A stretch of DNA of 20,564 nucleotides. Source: Allobrachymonas sp. (GTDB lineage: Bacteria; Pseudomonadota; Gammaproteobacteria; Burkholderiales; Burkholderiaceae). The notes under the pieces were generated by a model, which was not told the origin of the DNA, did no database searches, and saw only the letters and a program-made list of their open reading frames with translations. The DNA lies in contig JAUMXD010000021.1 of assembly GCA_030529305.1 (NCBI GenBank), positions 1-20,564 of the forward strand, in the 5' to 3' direction. The number at the start of each line of letters is the position of its first letter. Position 1 is the first letter of the stretch. Below, piece after piece: positions 15,053 through 20,564 of the stretch. A program made the translations under genes and the position numbers.

Positions 15053-15087
15053 GAAAAAGCAAGTCCGGGGGGAGGACTCTGCTCGGA

Positions 15088-16452
15088 TCAAACGTGTTTT
15101 TTCTCGGGCGCCTTGATCACCATCAGGATGACGGCGGCAATGCCCACGATGATGGCCGCCACCACGAAGGGCACGAAGAAGGAGCCCGTGGCCACCTGCA
15201 ATTTGCCGCCGATGAAGGGGCCGAAAAAGCCCGCAATGCCCCAGGCGCTGAACAGCACGCCGTAGTTGGAGCCCTGGTGCGTGGGGCCGTAGTAATAGAG
15301 CAAGGTGGACGGAAAGAGCGTGAACATGGCGCCATAGTTCCAGCCGATCAAGGCCGCGCAGGCCGCCAGCAGCACATGGCTTTTGCCCGCCGGGAAGAGC
15401 AGCAGCATCGCCACGCTTTGCAAAATGAAAAGCACGATGAAGAGCGTTTTGGTGCCGATCTTGTCGGCCACGGGGCCGATCATCACGCGCACGGCGGCGT
15501 TGAAAATGGCCAGGGTGCTGGGCGCCCAGGCCGCCAGCAGGGCGATGTTCTTGCCCACCTCGGCGGGCAGGGCGGCAGCCGCTTCCAGCCCGTGCTCGGC
15601 GCGATAGACCATGCTCATGGCGTCGATGCCGTGCTTGGCGATCAGGCCAATGGCCATGAGGCCGGCAAACGAGCCGCAGAAATACGCCGCCCACAACAAC
15701 CAGAACTGGGGCGAGCGCATGGTCTCGCGGTGGGTGTAGTCGCGATACTCGGTGCGCACGGTGGCCGTGACAGGCGGGGCCGGGGGCGTCCAGCCCGCGG
15801 GGCGATAGCCGGGCGGGGGCGACTTCAGGCACAGCGCGGTGATGACCACCATCACGGCCATGGCGATGCCCACGTACTGGAACACGGGCAGGGCCGAGCC
15901 GCCAAAGGCCGCGATCATGCGCGTGGCCAGCGGCGCCATGATGAAGGAGCCCAGCCCCAAGCCCACCACGGCAAAGCCCGTGGCCAGGCCGCGGCGATCG
16001 GGCCACCATTTGGGTGCGGTGGCAATCGGCGGCACGTACACCAGGCCGCCGCCAATGCCGGCAATCACGCCGTAGTACAGGTAGAACAGTTTCAGCGCCT
16101 TGTCGCTCACGGCTTTGGCGGCGGGGTCGCCTGCCAGCAGGGCGGCCTTGTCGGGCGGCGTGATGGTGGAGACCATGAAGAAGCCAAATGCCATGATGAG
16201 GCCGCCGATCAGCACCACGGCGCGCGGGCCGATGCGGTCGTTCAGGCGGCCGGCCAGAATGCCCACCAGGCCGAAGAACATGCAGACCAGGGCATAGGCC
16301 AGGCTGACCTGCGAAACGCTCCAGCCGAATTGCTCCATCAGCGGTTTGATGAAGACGCTGAAGGCATACAGCAGCAAGCCGCACGTGGTGCTGCCCACCA
16401 AGCCCCCGATCAGCGGAATCCACCGGGGAAAAGTCGATTGATGTTGGAGCAT
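15088..16452 (-). CDS. MFS transporter, oxalate/formate antiporter (OFA) family
   Basis: A 454-residue polytopic membrane protein with about twelve hydrophobic segments. The start FPRWIPLIGGLVGSTTCGLL, the motif FGWSVSQVSLAYALVCMF, the loop RLNDRIGPR and PKWWPDRRGLATGFAVVGLG mark the OFA branch of the major facilitator superfamily, which carries small carboxylates. A conserved Arg sits in the second half (NAAVRVMIGPVADKIG), in the place of the substrate-binding Arg of OxlT. The TM11 position where OxlT has its essential Lys appears here within SNYGVLFSAWGIAG, with Trp and no Lys. Oxalate is therefore not a safe call; formate, pyruvate or another monocarboxylate is possible. No oxalate-degrading genes adjoin. 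AAGGA lies about 15 bp before the ATG at 16452. It is monocistronic, ended by a strong terminator. Confidence 0.9.
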   Translation of the reverse strand: MLQHQSTFPRWIPLIGGLVGSTTCGLLLYAFSVFIKPLMEQFGWSVSQVSLAYALVCMFFGLVGILAGRLNDRIGPRAVVLIGGLIMAFGFFMVSTITPPDKAALLAGDPAAKAVSDKALKLFYLYYGVIAGIGGGLVYVPPIATAPKWWPDRRGLATGFAVVGLGLGSFIMAPLATRMIAAFGGSALPVFQYVGIAMAVMVVITALCLKSPPPGYRPAGWTPPAPPVTATVRTEYRDYTHRETMRSPQFWLLWAAYFCGSFAGLMAIGLIAKHGIDAMSMVYRAEHGLEAAAALPAEVGKNIALLAAWAPSTLAIFNAAVRVMIGPVADKIGTKTLFIVLFILQSVAMLLLFPAGKSHVLLAACAALIGWNYGAMFTLFPSTLLYYYGPTHQGSNYGVLFSAWGIAGFFGPFIGGKLQVATGSFFVPFVVAAIIVGIAAVILMVIKAPEKKHV

Positions 16453-16495
16453 GTTGGGAACCGTCCTTTGAAACTGCGATGAACAAATTCTAGGA

Positions 16496-16538
16496 GCGCA
16501 AACCCGACTCTTCCGCTCGGGAAAACCCGCGTTTGCGC
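16496..16538 (-). promoter_or_regulatory. Nested inverted repeats just upstream of the MFS gene
   Basis: GCGCAAAC (16496-16503) and GTTTGCGC (16531-16538) are perfect complements. Between them, on the minus strand, the CCCGA segment can pair either backward with CGGG (loop TTTT) or forward with TCGGG (9-nt loop), two mutually exclusive folds. The element ends 44 bp before the start codon. It may be an operator or a leader switch. A possible -10 (TAGAAT) follows it at 16493-16488. Confidence 0.4.
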
Positions 16539-16961
16539 CATCTGGCGCGGCTTGGCAAGCGATGAAGAGTTGAACTTTTCGCAGCCGTGATTAGCGCAGT
16601 GTGTGCCTGTTTTGCATGACCGCTGGCAGTGTGTTTGGGGCAGCTTTTGGAGTGGCATGAAACCAGTGGCGTGGCAAATGCGAGCGACACTGCTGATGCA
16701 GGAGAGAATGCCCGGTGCAAGCCGCTACACGGCCCTGATCAGGCGCAGGCTGTGGGCGAATGAGCCGCGGCCAAAGCGGTGTGGTAGGCACGTGATGGAT
16801 GCACGTTGTTGGCGTGCAGAACGCGCACGCAGCGCGGCGTGGTGAGTGTGCGCAAATGCTGTCGTGAACGTGGCTGAAGGAAGGGCGAGAGCAGTTGCGC
16901 AAACTGCACGGTTGGATGGATGCAGGCGGTGCAGGCTCGGGTTTATCCCTGTGATTTTTTC

Positions 16962-16982
16962 GCTGCGCCTTTTAGGCGCAGC
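16962..16982. repeat. Perfect 8-bp stem-loop upstream of the DUF1841 gene
   Basis: GCTGCGCC (16962-16969) pairs with GGCGCAGC (16975-16982), loop TTTTA. The T-run lies before the stem on the plus strand, so it is not a standard terminator in either direction. It lies 76 bp before the DUF1841 start. Confidence 0.6.
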
Positions 16983-17042
16983 AAGGCGATATCGACGGCA
17001 CAAGCGAGCGCGAATGAGCGAATCGTCTTCAGCCCCCTTGGC

Positions 17043-17048
17043 TATGAT
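17043..17048 (+). promoter_or_regulatory. Possible -10 element of the DUF1841 gene
   Basis: TATGAT, five of six matches to TATAAT, lies only 8-16 bp before the start candidates at 17056 and 17059. If used, the transcript would begin at or just before the start codon, giving a leaderless or nearly leaderless message. No clear -35. Confidence 0.35.
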
Positions 17049-17058
17049 GGCGCGCATG

Positions 17059-17499
17059 ATGCTCAATCCCCCCAGCCGCGCCGATATGCGGCGTTATTTT
17101 TGCGAGGTGTACGCCAAGTGGCGCAATGGCGAGCCGCTGGATGCCATGGAGACGCTGCTGAGCGCCTGGATGCGCGAACACCCCGAATACAACGCCGTGC
17201 TGGCACAACCTAACGCGCAGCTGGGTAGCGTGCCCCACCCCGACCATGCCGACAACGCCAACCCGTTTTTGCATCTGTCGATGCATCTGGCCTTGAGCGA
17301 GCAAAGCAGCATTGATCGCCCGCGCGGCATTCGCCAGGCGCTGGAATTATTGGCCGCGCGCACGGGCTCTTTGCACGAAGCGCACCATGCCGCGATGGAT
17401 TGTTTGGGCGAAATGATTTGGCAGAGTCAAAGCACGGGCTTGCCGCTGGATGGCGACAGCTATCTGGCCTGCGTGCAGCGCAAAGCCACGAGGCGTTGA
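17059..17499 (+). CDS. DUF1841 family protein
   Basis: A cytosolic protein of 146 residues of the betaproteobacterial/gammaproteobacterial DUF1841 family, whose function is not known. The family hallmarks are clear: an N-terminal MLNPPSRADMRRYFCEVYAK, the block EHPEYNAVL, NPFLHLSMHLALSEQSSID, and the C-terminal HHAAMDCLGEMIWQSQ. Several histidines (HLSMH, HEAHHA) are conserved in position and could bind a metal, which is an inference from the spacing. The start is chosen at ATG 17059 by family resemblance. ATGs at 17044, 17047 and 17056 are close alternatives, and none has a Shine-Dalgarno. A TATGAT -10 directly upstream suggests a very short leader. It is a single gene, convergent with dnaA. 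Confidence 0.9.
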   Translation: MLNPPSRADMRRYFCEVYAKWRNGEPLDAMETLLSAWMREHPEYNAVLAQPNAQLGSVPHPDHADNANPFLHLSMHLALSEQSSIDRPRGIRQALELLAARTGSLHEAHHAAMDCLGEMIWQSQSTGLPLDGDSYLACVQRKATRR

Positions 17500-17607
17500 G
17501 GCTGGAGGCTCACACGTTGGGCCTGCTGTTCGTGTGTGGCAGGCGAGTATCCATGCCCGTTGCCAAGGCGCGCTTGGCGAAAAGAGGGGCGTGGCTGAAT
17601 CAGCCAA

Positions 17608-19065
17608 TTAGCCGCGCAGGGTTTGTTCCAGCACGTGCAGCTGCTGGTTCAGATCGGGGTCTGTCAGGCGCGCAGCAGCGATTTTGCGCACGGCGTGCAG
17701 CACGGTGGTGTGGTCGCGCCCGCCAAACATTTCGCCGATTTCGGGCAGGCTTTTCTGCGTCATCTCTTTGGCCAGGTACATGGCAATCTGGCGCGGCTTG
17801 GCGATGTGGGCCGGGCGCTTTTTGCTGTGCATGTCGGCCACTTTGATCTTGTAGAAATCGGCCACGACTTTCTGGATGTTTTCCACGCTGATTTGCCGGT
17901 TCTTGATTGAGAGCAGATCGCGCAGCGCCTCGCGCACCAGGCCGATGTCGATGGGCCGCCCGCTGAAGCGCGAATAGGCCAGCACGTTTTGCAGCGCGCC
18001 TTCGAGCTCGCGCACATTGGCGCGCACGTTTTTGGCGACGAAAAAGGCCACGTCTTCGGGCAGGGCGTAGCCTTCGGCCTGGGCCTTGTTCATCAAGATG
18101 GCCACGCGCATTTCCAGCTCGGGCGGTTCGATGGCCACCGTCAGCCCCGAGTCGAAGCGCGACACCAGGCGCGCCGTGATGTTGGCCAGGCCCTTGGGGT
18201 AGGTGTCGCTGGTCATCACGATGTGGCTTTTGCGCGAAAGCAGGGCTTCAAAGGCATTGAAGAATTCTTCCTGCGTTTTTTCCTTGCCGGCGAAGAACTG
18301 CACGTCGTCGATCAGCAGCAGATCGAGCTGGTGGTAGCGCGCCTTGAATTCGTCAAAGGCCTTGCGCTGGTAGGACTTGACCACGTCCGTCACGAACTGC
18401 TCGGCGTGCGTGTAGAGCACGCGGGCGCTGGGGTGGTTGTCCAGCAGCTGGTGGCCCACGGCTTGCAGCAAATGCGTTTTGCCCAGGCCCACGCCACCGT
18501 AGATGAAGAGCGGGTTGTACAACTGGCCGGGCGCATTGGCCACGTGCATGGCCGCTGCGCGCGCCATGCGGTTGGCGCTGCCTTCCACCAGCGTGCTGAA
18601 AGTGCGGCGCGGATCCAGCCGGGCCTGGCTGCGCGCATCGGTTGCCGGGCGCAGCAAGATGGGGCTGGGGATAGCTGCTTCTTGCGCGGGCTGTGCTTCG
18701 GGGGCTGATGCAGCGGGGGTGCTGTGGCTGATCGCTGCGCCATTGCTGATGCCTGCAAGGCGGCTGGCAGACAGGGTCGGGCGCGGCGCAGCAGCGGGTG
18801 CGCGGGCGGCAATCACCAATTCGATGGGCACAGGCTGGCCCGCCAATTGCTCGGCCACTTCAATCAGGCGTTGCAGGTATTGAGCGCGGATCCAGTCGAG
18901 CTTGAAGCGGTTGCCTACGGCCAGCGCCAGGCCTTCGGCCTCGGGGCGCGGCTGCAATTGCAAGGGCTGCAGCCAGGTGTTGAACTGCTGCGCGGGCACT
19001 TCTTGCGCCATCACGTCCAGGCAGGCCTGCCAAAGGGCAGCAGACGATTCATTGGGCATGGACAT
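17608..19065 (-). CDS. dnaA: Chromosomal replication initiator protein DnaA
   Basis: DnaA binds DnaA boxes at oriC, oligomerises with ATP and opens the duplex. The 485-residue protein is complete. Domain I spans residues 1-85 ([21 protein letters not shown]). A short Ala/Pro-rich domain II spans about 88-148. The AAA+ domain has Walker [12 protein letters not shown] (190-200) and Walker [11 protein letters not shown] (249-258). Domain IV carries the helix-turn-helix and signature [15 protein letters not shown] (448-462). Start choice: ATG 19065 ([16 protein letters not shown]), with 19059 a close alternative. An upstream in-frame ATG at 19137 would add 24 unlikely residues. The gene after it is the convergent DUF1841 gene, not dnaN, and upstream is lipB instead of rpmH, so the usual initiation locus order is broken. 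Confidence 0.98.
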   Translation of the reverse strand: MSMPNESSAALWQACLDVMAQEVPAQQFNTWLQPLQLQPRPEAEGLALAVGNRFKLDWIRAQYLQRLIEVAEQLAGQPVPIELVIAARAPAAAPRPTLSASRLAGISNGAAISHSTPAASAPEAQPAQEAAIPSPILLRPATDARSQARLDPRRTFSTLVEGSANRMARAAAMHVANAPGQLYNPLFIYGGVGLGKTHLLQAVGHQLLDNHPSARVLYTHAEQFVTDVVKSYQRKAFDEFKARYHQLDLLLIDDVQFFAGKEKTQEEFFNAFEALLSRKSHIVMTSDTYPKGLANITARLVSRFDSGLTVAIEPPELEMRVAILMNKAQAEGYALPEDVAFFVAKNVRANVRELEGALQNVLAYSRFSGRPIDIGLVREALRDLLSIKNRQISVENIQKVVADFYKIKVADMHSKKRPAHIAKPRQIAMYLAKEMTQKSLPEIGEMFGGRDHTTVLHAVRKIAAARLTDPDLNQQLHVLEQTLRG

Positions 19066-19381
19066 GGTGAAAAAACAAGCAAGAAGTGGGGAAGGAAACA
19101 AGACAGCCCAGTGGGTGTCGGGCCGGGGAAAGGGCACCTATTATGCGGGAAACGCTTGTTGCGCCGAAACGAAAAACGCACTGAAATCAGGGGCCTTGCT
19201 GGCGGTGGGCTTGCCGCCCGCATGGACACAGCGTGGGGCTGCGCCGAGGCAGGCTTGGCGCGGTGAAAGCCAATAAAAGATGGCCAAGGCCAGCTGGCGT
19301 GGGCCATTCGAAAAATGGCCTGTGTGACGAAAGCCGCTAGGGCGCAAAGCCCGGCTCTGCTGCGTGTATTAATGGTGTGTA
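19066..19381. other. Gap between lipB and dnaA; no gene
   Basis: About 315 bp. By eye it contains no TTATCCACA-type DnaA box cluster and no AT-rich unwinding stretch, so it does not look like oriC. It holds a hairpin GGCCATT/AATGGCC (19302-19320), a short dyad TGGCCAAGGCCA (19281-19292) followed on the minus strand by TCTTTT, which may end the lipB transcript, and a possible dnaA -10. Confidence 0.55.
19140..19145 (-). promoter_or_regulatory. Possible -10 element of dnaA
   Basis: The minus strand reads CATAAT, five of six matches to TATAAT, giving a start near 19133 and a leader of about 68 nt. No convincing -35 at 16-18 bp. Candidate only. Confidence 0.35.
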
Positions 19382-19386
19382 TTAAT
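19364..19386. repeat. 10-bp direct repeat overlapping the lipB stop codon
   Basis: GTGTATTAAT occurs at 19364-19373 and 19377-19386, spaced 13 bp apart. The second copy contains the lipB stop codon (minus-strand TAA at 19382-19384). This is probably a small local duplication. Confidence 0.65.
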
Positions 19387-20071
19387 CCAGAGCCAGCTGC
19401 TGCATCAAGGCCTGTGCCAAGCGATCAGCGGCTTCGTCGCAGCTCGTATGCACGCCACAAGTGGCCAGGTCGGTAACTGGCAAGCCGCTGTAGCCGCAAG
19501 GGTGGATGCGGGAGAAAGGCTCCAGATCCATCGCCACGTTCAAGGCCACGCCGTGGTAGCTGCGCTGCCGATGCACTTTCAGGCCGAGCGCCGCAATTTT
19601 GCTCAGCCCGGCAAAGGGGTTGGAAAGAGCGTGCGGCTGTGATGGCTGCGGGTTTGACGCAGCGTGGCCATCGTCATCACACAGGGGTACGTAAATACCG
19701 GGTGCGCCGGGCACGCGCTGGCCTTGCATGTGATAGCTGCGCAGCACCTGCAGCACGGCTTCTTCGATGCGCCACACCAGCTCTTTGACGAAGTAGCCTG
19801 CACGGCGCAGATCAATCAAGGGGTAGGCCACGATCTGGCCCGGCCCATGGTAGGTGATTTGGCCGCCCCGGTCGGTAGCGATGATGGGGATACGGCCTGC
19901 GTCCAGCACATGCTCGGGCCTGCCTGCCTGCCCCTGAGTGTAAACGGGCGGGTGTTGGCAGAGCCAGATTTCATCAGGGGTATCAGCGGTGCGCGCCGCA
20001 GTGAAAGCGCGCATTTGGGCATAGGCGGTGGCGTAATCCAGCAGGCCGCGCTGGCGCAGCACCGCTTGCAT
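19382..20071 (-). CDS. lipB: Octanoyl-[acyl-carrier-protein]:protein N-octanoyltransferase
   Basis: LipB moves the octanoyl group from octanoyl-ACP to lipoyl domains of 2-oxoacid dehydrogenases and the glycine cleavage H protein, the first step of lipoate synthesis. The 229-residue protein has catalytic Cys192 in RIHPCGYSGLPVTDL and Lys158 in LSKIAALGLKV, with the conserved blocks DRGGQITYHGPGQIVAYPL and YHGVALNVAMDL. A loop of about 20 residues (DDDGHAASNPQPSQPHALSN) between APGIYV and the Lys motif is longer and less conserved than usual. The ATG directly follows the TAA of the DUF493 gene with no gap, so translation is coupled. lipA, often the next gene, is not downstream here; dnaA follows instead. 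Confidence 0.96.
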   Translation of the reverse strand: MQAVLRQRGLLDYATAYAQMRAFTAARTADTPDEIWLCQHPPVYTQGQAGRPEHVLDAGRIPIIATDRGGQITYHGPGQIVAYPLIDLRRAGYFVKELVWRIEEAVLQVLRSYHMQGQRVPGAPGIYVPLCDDDGHAASNPQPSQPHALSNPFAGLSKIAALGLKVHRQRSYHGVALNVAMDLEPFSRIHPCGYSGLPVTDLATCGVHTSCDEAADRLAQALMQQLALD

Positions 20072-20374
20072 TTACAGCACCACTTTGACCATGGGGTGCG
20101 CGGTGAGCGCGCGGTACAGCTCGTCCAGCTGCTGGCGGCTGGTGGCGGTGATGGTGATGGTGATGCCTTGGTAATTGCCGCCCGAGCTTTCGCGCACGGC
20201 AACAGTGGCGGGGTCGAAGCTCGGGTCATGCGCTTGGGCAATGGCCGTGATGGCATCGACAAAGCCCGGCGCTTTGGCGCCCATGATCTTGATGGGAAAG
20301 GCGCTGGGGTATTCGATGAGCGATTCGCGCTCGCTGAATTCGCTGGAAATGGCTTGCAGATTCACGGTGCTCAT
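20072..20374 (-). CDS. DUF493 family protein (YbeD-like)
   Basis: A small cytosolic protein of 100 residues with the ferredoxin-like fold of the DUF493/YbeD family, which commonly accompanies lipB. Its biochemical role is not established. Visible family traits are IEYPSAFPIKIMG, the central FDPATVAVRESSGGNYQGITITI and the ending ELYRALTAHPMVKVVL. The start is set at ATG 20374 (MSTVNLQAISSEFS). An upstream in-frame ATG at 20458 would overlap the preceding dcd gene and add unlikely residues. The gap to dcd is 11 bp and lipB begins right after the stop, so the three genes form a compact cluster. A regulatory link to lipoylation is often assumed from this context, but this is inference. Confidence 0.93.
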   Translation of the reverse strand: MSTVNLQAISSEFSERESLIEYPSAFPIKIMGAKAPGFVDAITAIAQAHDPSFDPATVAVRESSGGNYQGITITITATSRQQLDELYRALTAHPMVKVVL

Positions 20375-20385
20375 GCTGCTTGCTT

Positions 20386-20564
20386 TCAGGTTTTGGGCAG
20401 GGTCACGCCATGCTGGCCCTGGTACTTGCCGCCACGGTCTTTGTACGACACCTCGCAAACCTCATCGCTTTCAAAAAACAGAACTTGCGCGCAGCCTTCG
20501 CCTGCGTAGATCTTGGCGGGCAGCGGCGTGGTGTTGCTGAATTCGAGCGTCACATAGCCTTCCC
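20386..20564 (-). CDS. dcd: dCTP deaminase, C-terminal part (5' end beyond right edge)
   Basis: Only the last 58 or so residues are in the window. They read [19 protein letters not shown], then [20 protein letters not shown], then [19 protein letters not shown] and the stop. This is the characteristic end of the Dcd trimer subunit, including the C-terminal GKYQGQHGV segment that covers the nucleotide site. The enzyme deaminates dCTP to dUTP, feeding thymidylate synthesis. The gene is followed after 11 bp by the DUF493 gene and lipB on the same strand. The N-terminal half and promoter lie outside the window. Confidence 0.95.
   Translation of the reverse strand, partial: EGYVTLEFSNTTPLPAKIYAGEGCAQVLFFESDEVCEVSYKDRGGKYQGQHGVTLPKT

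Larger units (their letters stand above)
16453..17058. other. Gene-free gap between the MFS gene and the DUF1841 gene
   Basis: About 600 bp between divergent genes. No supportable gene is present. An open frame runs in from 16846 into the DUF1841 gene, but its first 71 residues look non-coding. Two stable dyads (16496-16538 and 16962-16982) are listed separately. The length is large for two simple divergent promoters. Confidence 0.6.

Noticed and set aside
14288..16486. Very long minus-strand open frame (732 codons) across the MFS and phosphohexomutase genes
   Set aside because: It runs out of frame through two clearly recognisable genes and their terminator. Its Arg/His/Pro-rich translation has no family resemblance.
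17562..17578. Hairpin GCCAAG/CTTGGC between the DUF1841 gene and dnaA as a terminator
   Set aside because: No T-run follows on either strand.
17592..17606. Palindrome TGGCTGAATCAGCCA just after the dnaA stop codon as a terminator
   Set aside because: The realistic stem is only 5 bp with a 5-nt loop, and the following minus-strand sequence is C-rich before a short TTTT. At most a weak terminator.
1..20564. CRISPR array, insertion sequence, integrase, prophage or toxin-antitoxin system
   Set aside because: No regularly spaced repeats, transposase or integrase motifs or paired small toxin genes were seen on either strand.

Overview
The window is a GC-rich chromosomal segment from a betaproteobacterium, most likely order Burkholderiales and close to Comamonadaceae. 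I infer this from the sequence style of DnaA, DnaN, MetK, Dcd and LipB, from the Tpx/DUF1841/DUF493 set, and from two tandem LpxL-type acyltransferases placed divergently from metK. No taxonomic search was possible. Almost all genes are housekeeping. There is no integrase, transposase, CRISPR array, toxin-antitoxin pair or phage gene that I can see.

Layout, left to right. (1) 1-1584, minus strand: two overlapping lipid A secondary acyltransferase genes, the second cut by the left edge. (2) 1585-3559: a structured leader, metK (plus strand), a strongly folded segment after metK, and a bidirectional terminator shared with the convergent dnaN. (3) 3560-7128: dnaN (minus), selD (plus) and tpx (minus), separated by long gaps. 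(4) 7377-9023, plus: a rhomboid-type intramembrane protease with a TPR-like tail. (5) 9024-10553: a small ArsR-family regulator standing alone between two gene-free, hairpin-rich gaps of about 550-600 bp. (6) 10554-14835, minus: alr, waaA (kdtA) and an AlgC-type phosphomannomutase/phosphoglucomutase, all serving envelope or sugar-nucleotide synthesis. (7) 15026-16452, minus: an OFA-family MFS transporter with a near-perfect intrinsic terminator. (8) 17059-17499, plus: a DUF1841 protein. (9) 17608-20564, minus: dnaA, then a compact dcd-DUF493-lipB cluster whose first gene is cut by the right edge.

The main architectural surprise is that dnaA and dnaN, normally adjacent, are on the same strand but about 13 kb apart, with nine unrelated genes between them. 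Neither has an obvious cluster of DnaA boxes in front of it. The replication-initiation locus therefore looks rearranged, and oriC is probably elsewhere.

The best candidates for undescribed elements are RNA-level. The metK leader begins with a stem-loop directly after an extended -10 promoter. A roughly 134-nt multi-branched fold lies in the metK-dnaN gap. There is also a possible small RNA between dnaN and selD. I did not find a convincing new multi-gene system.
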